Below, in pieces: positions 8,240 to 16,098 of a stretch of DNA of 43,299 nucleotides; position 1 is the stretch's first letter; the number at the start of each line of letters is the position of its first letter. The position numbers and the translations under genes are program-made. Below the pieces are notes generated by a model. The model did not search any database and was not told where the DNA came from. It worked only from the letters and a program-made list of their open reading frames with translations. This DNA is from a bacterium (GTDB taxonomy: Bacteria > Vulcanimicrobiota > Xenobia > Xenobiales > Xenobiaceae), in contig JALHDH010000011.1 in the NCBI GenBank assembly GCA_022839105.1, forward strand, positions 1-43,299, written 5' to 3'.

Positions 8240-8270
8240 GCCGACAAGACCCGGAACGGGCCTTGTCGGC
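8240..8270. other. Hairpin, 9 + 4 bp stem with a 3-nt loop, between lepA and the metallopeptidase
   Basis: GCCGACAAG (8240-8248) pairs with CTTGTCGGC (8262-8270). After one mismatch the inner CCCG/CGGG pairs close a GAA loop. It is the most stable structure in this divergent spacer. On the plus strand it is followed by TGCTCTTCTC, which is too broken for a typical terminator, and no plus-strand gene precedes it. Confidence 0.55.
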
Positions 8271-8348
8271 TGCTCTTCTCTGGAGAAGCCGTGGCTTCCT
8301 TTCCGCCCCTGGGCAGGGAAGCCTCTCGCCGGATCGAACCTGGGGGCC

Positions 8349-8876
8349 GTGCAGGTCCAGATCATCCGCAGTTCCCGCCGCCGCAAGACCATCTCGGCCT
8401 CGCTGGAGGGGAATGTCCTGGAAGTCCGCCTCCCCGAAGGGCTCTCGCCCCGCGAGGAGCAGGATTGGGTGGTCCGGATGAAGGAGCGGGTCCTTCAACG
8501 CTCGCAGGAGCGGGCGCTCAACGCCGAGACCGACCTGCGCCGCCGGGCCGAGGAGATCAACCGACGGTGGTTCGGTGGCCGGTTGCGCTTCAGCATCCGC
8601 TGGGTCTCCAACCAGACGACCCTGTGGGGCTCATGCACGCCCGCCACCGGGCGGATCCGGATTTCCCAGACGCTGGCCCGGATGCCGGGCTTCGTGCTCG
8701 ACTACGTGATCCTGCACGAACTGGCCCACCTGGTCCACCCCGAGCACTCCGCCGAATTCTGGGCCCTGGTCCGACGCAACCCGCTCACCGAAAGGGCCAT
8801 GGGCTTCCTGATGGGCTGGTCTGCGGCCAACGGCTCCACGTCGCCGCCGGACTCCGAAGAGCCCGATCCGGACTGA
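8349..8876 (+). CDS. YgjP/DUF45-type zinc metallopeptidase (WLM/M48-like)
   Basis: A 175-aa soluble protein of the YgjP-like family. The zinc site is HELAH (about residues 123-127) with the third ligand in HPEHSAEFW (His about 133). The WVSNQTTLWGSCTPATGRI segment (WGSC) is also characteristic of this family. Such proteins are often called predicted metal-dependent hydrolases; the substrate is unknown. I chose the GTG at 8349 since the sequence from VQVQIIRSSRRRK matches the usual N-terminus. The G-rich stretch before it is a poor ribosome site, so the exact start is uncertain. The gene is divergent from lepA and convergent with the HU gene. Confidence 0.85.
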   Translation: MQVQIIRSSRRRKTISASLEGNVLEVRLPEGLSPREEQDWVVRMKERVLQRSQERALNAETDLRRRAEEINRRWFGGRLRFSIRWVSNQTTLWGSCTPATGRIRISQTLARMPGFVLDYVILHELAHLVHPEHSAEFWALVRRNPLTERAMGFLMGWSAANGSTSPPDSEEPDPD

Positions 8877-8909
8877 GGCAGACCAGGCCGCCGCCGCACC
8901 GACGAGAAA

Positions 8910-8927
8910 GGCCGCCAGCCGGCGGCC
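8910..8927 (-). other. GC hairpin downstream of HU
   Basis: GGCCGCC (8910-8916) pairs with GGCGGCC (8921-8927) over a 4-nt loop. On the minus strand it is followed by TTTCTC, so it could act as a second, weaker stop for HU transcription after the terminator at 8931-8961. Confidence 0.45.
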
Positions 8928-8930
8928 TCC

Positions 8931-8961
8931 AAAAGAACAGGGCCACCAGGCGGCGGCCCTG
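8931..8961 (-). terminator. Rho-independent terminator of the HU gene
   Basis: CAGGGCC (8938-8944) pairs with GGCCCTG (8955-8961) around a 10-nt loop. Read on the minus strand, it is followed by TTCTTTT (8937-8931). It begins about 42 nt beyond the HU stop codon. Confidence 0.7.
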
Positions 8962-9002
8962 CAGGTCCCACGCCCGAAAGCGCGGGAAACCGGGAATCTC
9001 CT

Positions 9003-9302
9003 CTACTTCACGGACTCGCGCAGCGCCTTGCCCGGACGGAAGGCCGGCACCTTGCGGGCCTTGATCTTGATCTCCTTGCCCGTGCTGGGGTTGCGGCCGA
9101 GGCGGGCCTTGCGCTCGCGGATCTCGAAGGAGCCGAAAGGAATCAGGCGCACGCCCTCTCCCTTCTTCAGATGCTCCTGGATCGCCTCGAGCACCGCGTT
9201 GAGCATCAGGCCGGCATCCTTCTTGGACGCGCCCATCTTGTTGGCGACATCGCCGATGAGGTCGGCCTTGCCGATCACCTTGGACTTGGACTTCACCGCC
9301 AT
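9003..9302 (-). CDS. hup: HU-family DNA-binding protein
   Basis: A 99-aa nucleoid protein. After a short basic start (MAVKSKSKVIGKADLI) comes the HU fold, with the helix pair that forms the dimer core, GSFEIRERKAR, and the flexible DNA-binding arm with the conserved RNPSTGKEI and Pro that bends DNA. It is slightly longer than E. coli HU (90 aa) because of the lysine-rich N-terminus. The ATG at 9302 follows AAGGAGG at good spacing. The gene has its own terminator and a long AT-rich upstream region with three 18-bp repeats, which fits strong regulated expression. Confidence 0.97.
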   Translation of the reverse strand: MAVKSKSKVIGKADLIGDVANKMGASKKDAGLMLNAVLEAIQEHLKKGEGVRLIPFGSFEIRERKARLGRNPSTGKEIKIKARKVPAFRPGKALRESVK

Positions 9303-9382
9303 GTTCTCAGGCCTCCTTGTTGGGACTGTTTCCAACCAACTGCCTGAAACTTCTGCTCCAGGCTCGGGTCTCCTCCCCAGAA

Positions 9383-9470
9383 AGCCTGTAAAATCGGGCT
9401 TTTTCGAGGATCACGATAAGTAAAGCCTTATAAATCGGGCCTTCGCGAGCAAAACCCGATAAAATGGGCC
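9383..9470. repeat. Three 18-bp imperfect repeats with AT-rich centres upstream of HU
   Basis: AGCCTGTAAAATCGGGCT (9383-9400), AGCCTTATAAATCGGGCC (9424-9441) and AACCCGATAAAATGGGCC (9453-9470) share a GCC, AT-rich core, GGGC plan with partial dyad symmetry. Start-to-start distances are 41 and 29 bp, about four and three helical turns. They look like binding sites for a regulator of HU, or for HU itself. Confidence 0.65.
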
Positions 9471-9589
9471 ATTGCGGCTTCAAGAACGCTTTAGAATTTT
9501 CCTCAAAACAAACCCGAAAATCCCGGAGCAGCCGAAGTTTCCTCGCCCAGAGCGGTCCCCAACGGGCGGGATGTCCTGGAAAACCTCCC

Positions 9590-9619
9590 TTGGTTTGAGC
9601 CTTGCGCCCCCTTTACAAT
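9590..9619 (+). promoter_or_regulatory. Promoter for the M14 carboxypeptidase
   Basis: TTGGTT (9590-9595) and TACAAT (9614-9619) are separated by 18 bp. Transcription would start near 9626, about 75 nt before the ATG at 9701. The -10 is strong and the -35 moderate. Confidence 0.55.
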
Positions 9620-9700
9620 CCGTTCACAGCCGTGCCCTGGAGAACTGCTACGATCCACCATGCCTTCTCAGGCTCACCCGCTCCGGTTGGAGGTCGCAGA

Positions 9701-10957
9701 ATGGGTCCCGACGTGACCAGCAGCTCCTTGTTCAAGGTCCAGGAAGGCCAGCGCATGCTGGGGGTCCACCCTGTGCGCAACCAGGAGGCGGCGGAGATCG
9801 ACGCCAACCGGGACCAGGTCCTGCAGGACTCCGAGATCCGGGACTTCCTGATCCAGCGCGGGGACATCCCCGACCTGGACAAGGCGGACGTGGACGTGGG
9901 CCAGGTGGTCTCGGACTTCAAGGCCCACCTGCGCAAGGAGCAGCCCGCCGCGCTCTCGGCCTATCACAGCTACGAAGAGGTCGCCACCGAGTTGGAGGGC
10001 CTGGCCGCCCGTTTCCCCGACGTGGCCGAGCGGGTCAGCCTGGGGCGTTCTCCCGAGGGGCGCGAGATCTGGGCCTTGCACCTTTCGACGGGCGTCCGCG
10101 GCGGCGACACCCTCTCCAAGCCCGGCGTGGTGATCACCGGGGCCCACCATGCCAGGGAATGGGCCTCGATGGAGGTTCCCCTGTACCTGGCCCACCAGAT
10201 GGCCGAGGGCTCGACCTCGGATCCCGAGATGCGCCGGCGCCTGGAGCAGGGCGATCTCTGGATCGTTCCCTGCGCCAACCCGGACGGCTATGAGCACAGC
10301 CGCCTGGAGGACAACTGGTGGCGCAAGAACCGTCGTCCCCTGCCGGAGACCGGCACCTCCGCCATCGGGGTCGACCTGAACCGCAACTACGACGACGGCA
10401 AGCCCGAACACGCCACCCTCTACCGGCCGGTCGGCGACCTCCCGGGGCGCACCGACGACGACTTCGGCCGGGCCACTTCGGACAACCCGCGAGCCGACAC
10501 CTACCGAGGCCCCTCAGGCGCCTCCGAACCAGAGGTCCAGGCCCTCATCCAGCTCGAGCTCGGCCGGGGCAACATCCGGGGGGTCCTGGACCATCACGGC
10601 TATGGCCAGATGGTCCTGTATCCCTGGGGCGTCACCAACAAGCCCGTAGAGAACCTCGCCGAGTACCGCCGGGTCGGCGAGAAGATGAACAAGGTCCTGA
10701 ACAACTCCTTCCGGGTGATGCAGAGCTCCAGCCTCTATGCCACCTCGGGCGGATCGCACGATATCCACCACGCCAACGGGATCTTCTCGATGACCCTGGA
10801 GATCGGCCGCAGCTTCCAGCCGGATCGCACCCAGCTCGAACAGATCCGCAAGTCCGTGGCGGCCGCGAACCTGGTCTTCATCGACGAGGTCCTGGCCAGC
10901 CACTCCAACCCGACGCCGACCACGCCGGGCGCCGAGGAAGGCTACCTGCTGGCCTGA
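9701..10957 (+). CDS. M14-family zinc carboxypeptidase with an N-terminal EF-hand
   Basis: A 418-aa metallocarboxypeptidase. The zinc site is HxxE in GAHHAREWAS (His150, Glu153) with the later His in DHHGYGQMV. Substrate-binding Asn/Arg are in VDLNRNYDDG, and the catalytic Glu is in SMTLEIGRSF. Residues 34-45 (DANRDQVLQDSE) form a canonical EF-hand calcium loop in a helical N-terminal domain of about 80 residues, unusual for this family. There is no signal peptide after the ATG at 9701, which has an excellent ribosome site (GGAGGT, 7 nt). Either the enzyme is cytoplasmic or it leaves by a non-classical route. The promoter at 9590-9619 supports this start. It converges on the small PilZ gene with 9 bp between stop codons. 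Confidence 0.9.
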   Translation: MGPDVTSSSLFKVQEGQRMLGVHPVRNQEAAEIDANRDQVLQDSEIRDFLIQRGDIPDLDKADVDVGQVVSDFKAHLRKEQPAALSAYHSYEEVATELEGLAARFPDVAERVSLGRSPEGREIWALHLSTGVRGGDTLSKPGVVITGAHHAREWASMEVPLYLAHQMAEGSTSDPEMRRRLEQGDLWIVPCANPDGYEHSRLEDNWWRKNRRPLPETGTSAIGVDLNRNYDDGKPEHATLYRPVGDLPGRTDDDFGRATSDNPRADTYRGPSGASEPEVQALIQLELGRGNIRGVLDHHGYGQMVLYPWGVTNKPVENLAEYRRVGEKMNKVLNNSFRVMQSSSLYATSGGSHDIHHANGIFSMTLEIGRSFQPDRTQLEQIRKSVAAANLVFIDEVLASHSNPTPTTPGAEEGYLLA

Positions 10958-10966
10958 GCCCCGGAT

Positions 10967-11344
10967 TCAGGGGATCGGTGGAACCTCGGAGCGCTCCTCC
11001 GGCGGCGGCAGGAGGCCAGCCAGGTGGGCGCGCTCCTCCGCCTGGAGGTCCACGAACTCGACTCCAGCCACATGCCGGCTGCAGAAGTCGAAGTCCCAGA
11101 CCCCCTTCCAGACCACCCTCCCCTTCAGCGAAAGGGTCGGTCCAGACTCGGTCTTCAGGTTCACCGGGAACTCTCCCTCGGTGGGGAGTTCCTTGTCGGT
11201 GATCAAACGCATCCCGGCGCCATTGACCCCCAGACCGACCAGATGGACGATCTCCATCCCCTCGATCCGGCAGGTCAGCTCGGTTTCCGGGCTGAGCCGA
11301 TAGTAGCGGCGGCGATCCTCACCAGGCGATGCGTTCAGGTCCAT
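10967..11344 (-). CDS. Small PilZ-domain protein with a degenerate second motif
   Basis: A 125-aa single-domain protein resembling PilZ, the c-di-GMP receptor fold. The first motif is kept as RRRYYR (RxxxR, about residues 11-17). The second (D/NxSxxG) reads VNGAGM, missing the serine, so ligand binding may be weak or lost. The remaining beta-barrel is recognisable (LKGRVVWKG, HVAGVEFVDL). The start at 11344 has GGAGG 10 nt upstream. It is read in the same direction as rsmI and ndk, ends convergently with the carboxypeptidase, and sits 86 bp downstream of rsmI, so it may be the last gene of that unit. Confidence 0.75.
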   Translation of the reverse strand: MDLNASPGEDRRRYYRLSPETELTCRIEGMEIVHLVGLGVNGAGMRLITDKELPTEGEFPVNLKTESGPTLSLKGRVVWKGVWDFDFCSRHVAGVEFVDLQAEERAHLAGLLPPPEERSEVPPIP

Positions 11345-11430
11345 GCGGGTCAGGCCTCCGAGAAGGGATGGCCGGGGTTTCCCCCCGGCCCGGATTCGAC
11401 GCACGGTTCGCCCGTCGCGGGGCCGTCCCT

Positions 11431-12291
11431 TCAGGCCTCTGGTGACCCGCCCCCTTCGATCCGGGCCGCCAGCCTCCAGGCCAGGTTCCGCCGCACGCCG
11501 CGGAAACGGGCCAGGACCTCGGCCGTGTCCCCGGAGCCCAGGCCCAGACCGCGGAGGAAGGCGGCGTCCGCGCCGAGGGCCTCCTCGTCGAGGGCCTCCT
11601 CGGCCTCGGGCGCGCCCTCCACGACCAGCACGCACTCTCCACGGGGATCCTCTGAGGCGAAGCGTTCCCGCAGTTCGCCCAGGGAGGCGTTGTGGCATTC
11701 TTCGAAGCGCTTGGTCAACTCCCGGCCCAGGAAGGCGCGTCGATCCCCCAGGGCCTCGTGCAGATCCTCCAGGGCCCGCGCCAGGCGGTGCGGCGCCTCG
11801 AAGAAGACCATGGTCCGAGGCTCACGCGCCAGCCCGGCCAGCAGGGCCCGACGCTCGGAGCCGCTGCGGGGGAGGAACCCCTCGAAGGCGAACCTCCGGG
11901 TGGGAAGGCCACAGGCCGAAAGGGCCGCCGTGAGAGCCGAAGCGCCTGGGACAGGCGAGACCGGGATGCCCTGCTCGTGACAGCGCGCCACCAGGTCCCG
12001 CCCCGGGTCGGAGATCCCGGGTGTTCCAGCCTCGCAGACCAGGGCCACGGAATCCCCGCCCCGCAGGATTTCCAGGATCTGCCCGCCGGAGCCCTCCCGT
12101 CCGGCCTCCCGGTAGGAGACGACCCGGGAGTGGATCCCCTGGCTGGAAAGCAACCGACGGGTGGCCTGGATCTCCTCGCTGGCCACCAGCGTGACCGAAG
12201 AGAGGATCTCCAGGGCCCGCCGGGTCAGGTCGCCCAGATTCCCGATGGGCACGGCGACCAGGTAGAGCGTGCCGGGCAGGGATTCCCCCAC
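11431..12291 (-). CDS. rsmI: 16S rRNA (cytidine-1402-2'-O)-methyltransferase
   Basis: A 286-aa member of the tetrapyrrole-methylase fold that 2'-O-methylates C1402 in the ribosomal P site. Landmarks are LYLVAVPIGNLGDLT at the N-terminus, EAGTPGISDPG, and PVPGASAL. The family's usual C-terminal helical extension is present. The best start is the GTG at 12291, which places the conserved sequence 8 residues in; it lies 13 bp after the ndk stop. Longer readings would run deep into ndk. It is probably co-transcribed with ndk. Confidence 0.93.
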   Translation of the reverse strand: MGESLPGTLYLVAVPIGNLGDLTRRALEILSSVTLVASEEIQATRRLLSSQGIHSRVVSYREAGREGSGGQILEILRGGDSVALVCEAGTPGISDPGRDLVARCHEQGIPVSPVPGASALTAALSACGLPTRRFAFEGFLPRSGSERRALLAGLAREPRTMVFFEAPHRLARALEDLHEALGDRRAFLGRELTKRFEECHNASLGELRERFASEDPRGECVLVVEGAPEAEEALDEEALGADAAFLRGLGLGSGDTAEVLARFRGVRRNLAWRLAARIEGGGSPEA

Positions 12292-12304
12292 GTCCTGGAA
12301 GGTC

Positions 12305-12769
12305 CTAGGACCAGGCCGCGTGGTGGGCCTGGTAGACCGGCAACTCGGAGGCTTCGAAGAAGATGGGGATCTCCCGGGCGGCACTCTCGAGCGAATCCGA
12401 GCCGTGCACCACGTTGCGGTCCACCCGCTGGGCGAAGTCTCCCCGGATGGTTCCGGGCGCGGCCTGGGTCGGGTTGGTGGCTCCCATCATGGTGCGCACG
12501 ATCTCGATGGCGTTGGCCCCTTCCCAGACCATGGCCACGATCGGCCCGGAGGTCATGTACTTGAGCAGGGGCGGATGGAAGGGCTTGCCGACGTGGGGCT
12601 CATACAGGCGCTCGGCCCGAGCCTGTTCCATGGCCAGAAGCTTGAGCCCCGCCAGTTGCAGGCCCCGGGCCTCGAAACGGGCCACGATCTGCCCGACCAG
12701 CCCGCGCGCCACGGCATCCGGCTTGCAGAGCACGAGAGTTCTCTGGACATCTTCACGGTTTGGGGTCAT
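12305..12769 (-). CDS. ndk: Nucleoside diphosphate kinase
   Basis: A 154-aa enzyme that balances nucleoside triphosphate pools by a ping-pong phosphate transfer through a histidine. The N-terminus (RTLVLCKPDAVARGLVG) and the active-site segment NVVHGSDS (His about 117) are intact. Length is normal for the family. The ATG at 12769 has AGGAGG 8 nt upstream. It precedes rsmI by 13 bp. Confidence 0.97.
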   Translation of the reverse strand: MTPNREDVQRTLVLCKPDAVARGLVGQIVARFEARGLQLAGLKLLAMEQARAERLYEPHVGKPFHPPLLKYMTSGPIVAMVWEGANAIEIVRTMMGATNPTQAAPGTIRGDFAQRVDRNVVHGSDSLESAAREIPIFFEASELPVYQAHHAAWS

Positions 12770-12840
12770 GACGAATCCTCCTGTGGATTGGACGGATGCC
12801 CCAGGCGGCCCCGGAATGGAGGTCGGCCTGGGAGACCGGG

Positions 12841-14214
12841 CTACGGAGCCGAGAGCGGGATGCCTCGGACCGCTGCGACGAACCTGATCTTCTGGAACAA
12901 ATCGGCTGCCACCCGCTCCCAGAGGTAGCGTGAGGCGGTCCGGCGTCCGTGCTTGCGCATCTCGGCCACCAGGGCCGGCGCCGAGCGCAAGGCGACGATG
13001 GACTCGACGATCTCGCGGGGGTCCTCGGTCTCGACCACGACGCAGTTGGAGAAGGTCCGGGCGTAGTCCTCTCCGGTCGACCCGGTGAAGACCAGTCCCC
13101 CGCAGGCCATGACCTCCAGGCCGACCAGCCCGAAGGGCTCATTGCCCGAGTTCGCCAGGACCATGTCCGCGCCGGCATAGAGAACCCGCATGAAGTCCTC
13201 GTGGACGTAGAAGCACATCTCCAGGATATCGGCCTCGGCCTGGCGGGCCATCTCGTCGAAGATCTCCTGAGCCGAGGCCCGGGACGAGAGGCGCACCTCG
13301 GCCCAGCTCAGGCCCTGGCGCCGGGCCTCTTCGCGGACGGCCTCCCGATGGGGCTCGCTTCCCCCCCGGGCCAGCAGGCGGGGCTTGAGTCCCCGGCGCT
13401 TCAACTCGCCCAGGGCCTGGATGGCCATGACCCAACGCTTGTCGGGATCGTAGCGGCCGACCTTGGTCAGCAGCAACTCGGGGAAGATCTCGCGCAGGGT
13501 CCGGACCTGGACTTCGGAGACCGGGGCCAGCCAACGCTCGGGAATCCCGTTGGGCACCACCATCGGGTTGACGCCCCACAACCACATCCGGTGCTTCATG
13601 TAGCGGCTGACGGTGGTCAGGGCGGCGAAATCCTGCAATCCGGACCAGTCCAGCCCGTCGAACCCGAAGAGGTTGTTGGCATTCCAGAGGATCAGGGCAC
13701 TGTGCTCCAATCCCGAGTCCGCCAGAAGCCGCCCCAGGTTCAGGACCGCCGGGACGGTCTGCCACTCTTCGGCCAGGAAGACCGTGGAGAAGCCCTTCTC
13801 GGCGGCCGGGGCGACCAGGTTCTCCACCAGCCAGGACGGCAAGGAGGTGGCGTAGTCGGCCACCTTCTCGGTCTCTCCGTCGTAGACGCCTCGGGGATGG
13901 CGCGCGCTGAGCCACTGGCTCCAGCGATGAAGGACCAGGTTTCCCTGGAATCGGGTCTCGCGGGCGGGCAGGTCGGGATCGCCCACGAAGAAGAGATGGG
14001 TTGGAAAACCCAGGTTGGCCAGACACTGGCAAAGCTCGGTCGCCCGGACCCCCAGCCCGCCCGCCGAAGAATACAGATCCGGGCCTTCCAGCGAGAGCAT
14101 GGCGAACTGGACGCGCTCCAGGCCCGTCAGCCTCAGGTCGAGGAGCTTCGGGCGCTGGGCATGCAGGTGAAGCCGGGCCGCTGGGCGGGGGGATCGGCGC
14201 GGGGGCCTGGACAT
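12841..14214 (-). CDS. GT4-type glycosyltransferase, glycogen-synthase-like N-terminus
   Basis: A 457-aa GT-B fold enzyme. The N-terminal Rossmann half carries SSAGGLGVRATEL (about residues 49-61), like the glycine loop of starch/glycogen synthases. The C-terminal half has the donor-binding NEPFGLVGLEVMACGG with the paired glutamates of retaining GT4 enzymes, and a long helix near the end. The sugar and acceptor cannot be read from sequence. The ATG at 14214 has only a weak GGCGG upstream; a later start near residue 39 is possible. It is divergent from hpnH with 160 bp between starts, so a link with hopanoid glycosylation is possible but unproven. Confidence 0.82.
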   Translation of the reverse strand: MSRPPRRSPRPAARLHLHAQRPKLLDLRLTGLERVQFAMLSLEGPDLYSSAGGLGVRATELCQCLANLGFPTHLFFVGDPDLPARETRFQGNLVLHRWSQWLSARHPRGVYDGETEKVADYATSLPSWLVENLVAPAAEKGFSTVFLAEEWQTVPAVLNLGRLLADSGLEHSALILWNANNLFGFDGLDWSGLQDFAALTTVSRYMKHRMWLWGVNPMVVPNGIPERWLAPVSEVQVRTLREIFPELLLTKVGRYDPDKRWVMAIQALGELKRRGLKPRLLARGGSEPHREAVREEARRQGLSWAEVRLSSRASAQEIFDEMARQAEADILEMCFYVHEDFMRVLYAGADMVLANSGNEPFGLVGLEVMACGGLVFTGSTGEDYARTFSNCVVVETEDPREIVESIVALRSAPALVAEMRKHGRRTASRYLWERVAADLFQKIRFVAAVRGIPLSAP

Positions 14215-14374
14215 GGCCGCCTGCGTTCTTCTAAAAGGCCCGAAATCCTGCGTGGAGGACGGGGCGAGATGGATCCGGGCAGGATTCCGCAGAGTCCCCC
14301 CAGAAAGCGCGGCCCTGATCCCAGGATCGACGAAGCCCGCCCGATCTTCCCCGCGGGCACGACGGAGCCCCCCG

Positions 14375-15376
14375 ATGCGATTCCCCCTTGGTTTCACCCT
14401 GGCCCAGGCCCGCTACCAGGCGGCCCAGAAGCGCCAGGGCCGCAAGCGCTATCCCACGGTGCTGATGCTCGAACCCCTGTACACCTGCAACCTGGCCTGC
14501 AGGGGTTGTTCGACCGAGCGCCACACCGGAAAACTCGCCGATCGACTCTCCGTCGAGCAGTGCCTCAAGGCCGTCGAGGACTCGGGGGTTCCGATCCTGT
14601 CGATCTGCGGGGGCGAGCCCACGCTCTACCCCGAGCTTCCCGAACTCGTCTCCGAGTTGATCCGGCGGGACAAGTACCTGATCCTGTGCACCAACTCGCT
14701 GCTTCTGGAGAAGAAGGTCTTCGAGGTGATCCCCCCGGATCGCCACCTCTTCATCAACGTGCACCTGGACGGGATGCGCGAGACCCACGACTTCGTGTGC
14801 AATCGAGCCGGTGTCTGGGACCACGCCATCGCCATGATCCGGGAGAGCAAGAAGCGGGGCTACGTGACCTGGACCAACTCGACCATCTTCAAGGAGAGCC
14901 GGATCGAGGAGTTCGAGGAACTCTGCGATCTCCTGACCTCGTTGAAGGTGGACGGGATCCTGATCTCGCCGGGGTACCAGTACGAGAGCGTGGAGGAGGA
15001 TGTCTTCCTGAACCTCGAGCAGACCCACCAGAAATTCAAGCGGGTCCTGGAGATCTCCCACAAGTATCGCCTGACCTCGACTCCGGCCTTCCTGGAATTC
15101 GCCGCCGGCCTGCGCGAGCTGGACTGCTCGCCCTACTCGACGGTGAACTACAGCCCCTTGGGCTGGAAGGCTCCATGCTATCTGCTCGACGGGCAATACT
15201 ATCAGGACTTCGAGACCTTCTGGAACGAGGTGGACTGGGCCTGGTGGGAATCCCGCCAGGACCCCCGCTGCGCCAACTGCAAGATGCACTCCGGCTTCGA
15301 GCATAGCGCCGTGCAGGCGTGCATGGGGGATCTCAAGGGGATGCTCAAGCTGGCTGCCTGGCAATTCACCGGTTGA
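14375..15376 (+). CDS. hpnH: Adenosyl-hopene transferase, radical SAM
   Basis: A 333-aa radical SAM enzyme that joins the 5'-deoxyadenosyl radical to diploptene, giving adenosylhopane, the first step of hopanoid side-chain synthesis. The cluster motif is CNLACRGC (Cys38, Cys42, Cys45). GGEPTLYPELPELV and VHLDGMRETHD match HpnH, as do RGRKRYPTVLMLEPLY-like spacing at the N-terminus (here QGRKRYPTVLMLEPLYTC) and the C-terminal Cys set CANCKMHSGFE. The ATG at 14375 follows GGAG at about 8 nt. Its TGA overlaps the TTG start of the next gene, so the two are translationally coupled. Confidence 0.9.
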   Translation: MRFPLGFTLAQARYQAAQKRQGRKRYPTVLMLEPLYTCNLACRGCSTERHTGKLADRLSVEQCLKAVEDSGVPILSICGGEPTLYPELPELVSELIRRDKYLILCTNSLLLEKKVFEVIPPDRHLFINVHLDGMRETHDFVCNRAGVWDHAIAMIRESKKRGYVTWTNSTIFKESRIEEFEELCDLLTSLKVDGILISPGYQYESVEEDVFLNLEQTHQKFKRVLEISHKYRLTSTPAFLEFAAGLRELDCSPYSTVNYSPLGWKAPCYLLDGQYYQDFETFWNEVDWAWWESRQDPRCANCKMHSGFEHSAVQACMGDLKGMLKLAAWQFTG

Positions 15377-16098
15377 TCCTGCGCGAAGCCCTGGAGATCC
15401 TGACCCTGGCCCCGCGGGAATGGCCCAGCCTCCTGCGGGTTCCCGGTCTTTGGAAGGTCGAGGCCCTCTTCGGCGCCTTCTACCTGCTTCGCCTCCCCTC
15501 GTGGGAGATCTGGCTGCAGACCCGGGACCTGGCCCGCCCCCGGGAGGACTTCCGCTTCGGCGAGACCCCCTACCCGGCGGGACTGGAGATCCTCCGGGAG
15601 GCGAAGGTGGCCCCACAGGACGTCTTCTACGATCTGGGGGCCGGCAAGGGCAAGATGACCTTCCTGGCGGCCCTGGCCACCGGATGCCGGGCCGTCGGAC
15701 TGGAGATGCTGGCCAGCTACACGCTCGTCGCCCGCCGGATCGTCGGCCACCTGGGCCTTGAAGGTCGCGCCGAGTTCCGGCACGCGGATTTCCTGAAGGC
15801 GGACCTGGGCGAGGCCACCGTGCTGTACGCCGCCGCCAGCAGTTGGTCGCAGTCCACCCGGGAGCGCCTCCTGGAACGGATCGCAGGATTGAGCCCGGGC
15901 ACCCGCTGGATCTCGGTGGGTTGGGAGTGTCGTCACCCGGCCCTGGAGCTTCTCTCGGCTCGCCGGCTGCTCTTCAGTTGGGGGCGGGACACCGCCTGGT
16001 TCTACCGGGTCTGCGTCTCAGAGGGGTTGAATCCGGCCATCCCGGAGAACCCGGAACCTCTGTCCGCCCCACAGGACGGTGGAACCGAGCAGGGATGA
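15373..16098 (+). CDS. Class I SAM-dependent methyltransferase coupled to hpnH
   Basis: A 241-aa protein with the Rossmann methyltransferase signature VFYDLGAGKGKMTF (about residues 83-96), an acidic residue after the second strand (AVGLEML), and EFRHADFLKADLG as the next motif. The pattern resembles DOT1-like or PrmA-like class I enzymes. I do not know an established hopanoid methyltransferase of this type, since HpnP and HpnR are radical SAM proteins. The start is taken as the TTG at 15373, which overlaps the hpnH stop as TTGA; a GTG at 15319 would overlap hpnH by 58 bp. Its C-terminal 27 codons overlap the convergent hpnI (81 bp). The context suggests it acts on a hopanoid intermediate or its head group, but this is inference. 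Confidence 0.8.
   Translation: MILREALEILTLAPREWPSLLRVPGLWKVEALFGAFYLLRLPSWEIWLQTRDLARPREDFRFGETPYPAGLEILREAKVAPQDVFYDLGAGKGKMTFLAALATGCRAVGLEMLASYTLVARRIVGHLGLEGRAEFRHADFLKADLGEATVLYAAASSWSQSTRERLLERIAGLSPGTRWISVGWECRHPALELLSARRLLFSWGRDTAWFYRVCVSEGLNPAIPENPEPLSAPQDGGTEQG

Larger units (their letters stand above)
9303..9700. other. AT-rich divergent control region between HU and the carboxypeptidase
   Basis: At 398 bp, this is the longest clearly non-coding stretch in the window and one of the most AT-rich. It holds three 18-bp repeats (9383-9470) on the HU side, a degenerate fourth (AACCCGAAAATCCCGG, about 9509-9525), a TAGAAT at 9492-9497 with no good partner, and the carboxypeptidase promoter at 9590-9619. 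The HU promoter must lie here; several -10-like TTTATAA/TTTTATC boxes fall inside the repeats. I see no tRNA or open frame with convincing codon use. Confidence 0.65.

Noticed and set aside
9305..9480. tRNA or small RNA gene in the AT-rich spacer
   Set aside because: No cloverleaf, T-loop or CCA-like end visible; the pattern is explained by promoter boxes and three repeats.
12800..12832. Hairpin as terminator for the GT4 gene
   Set aside because: The 7-bp arms have a loop of about 19 nt and no T-run follows.
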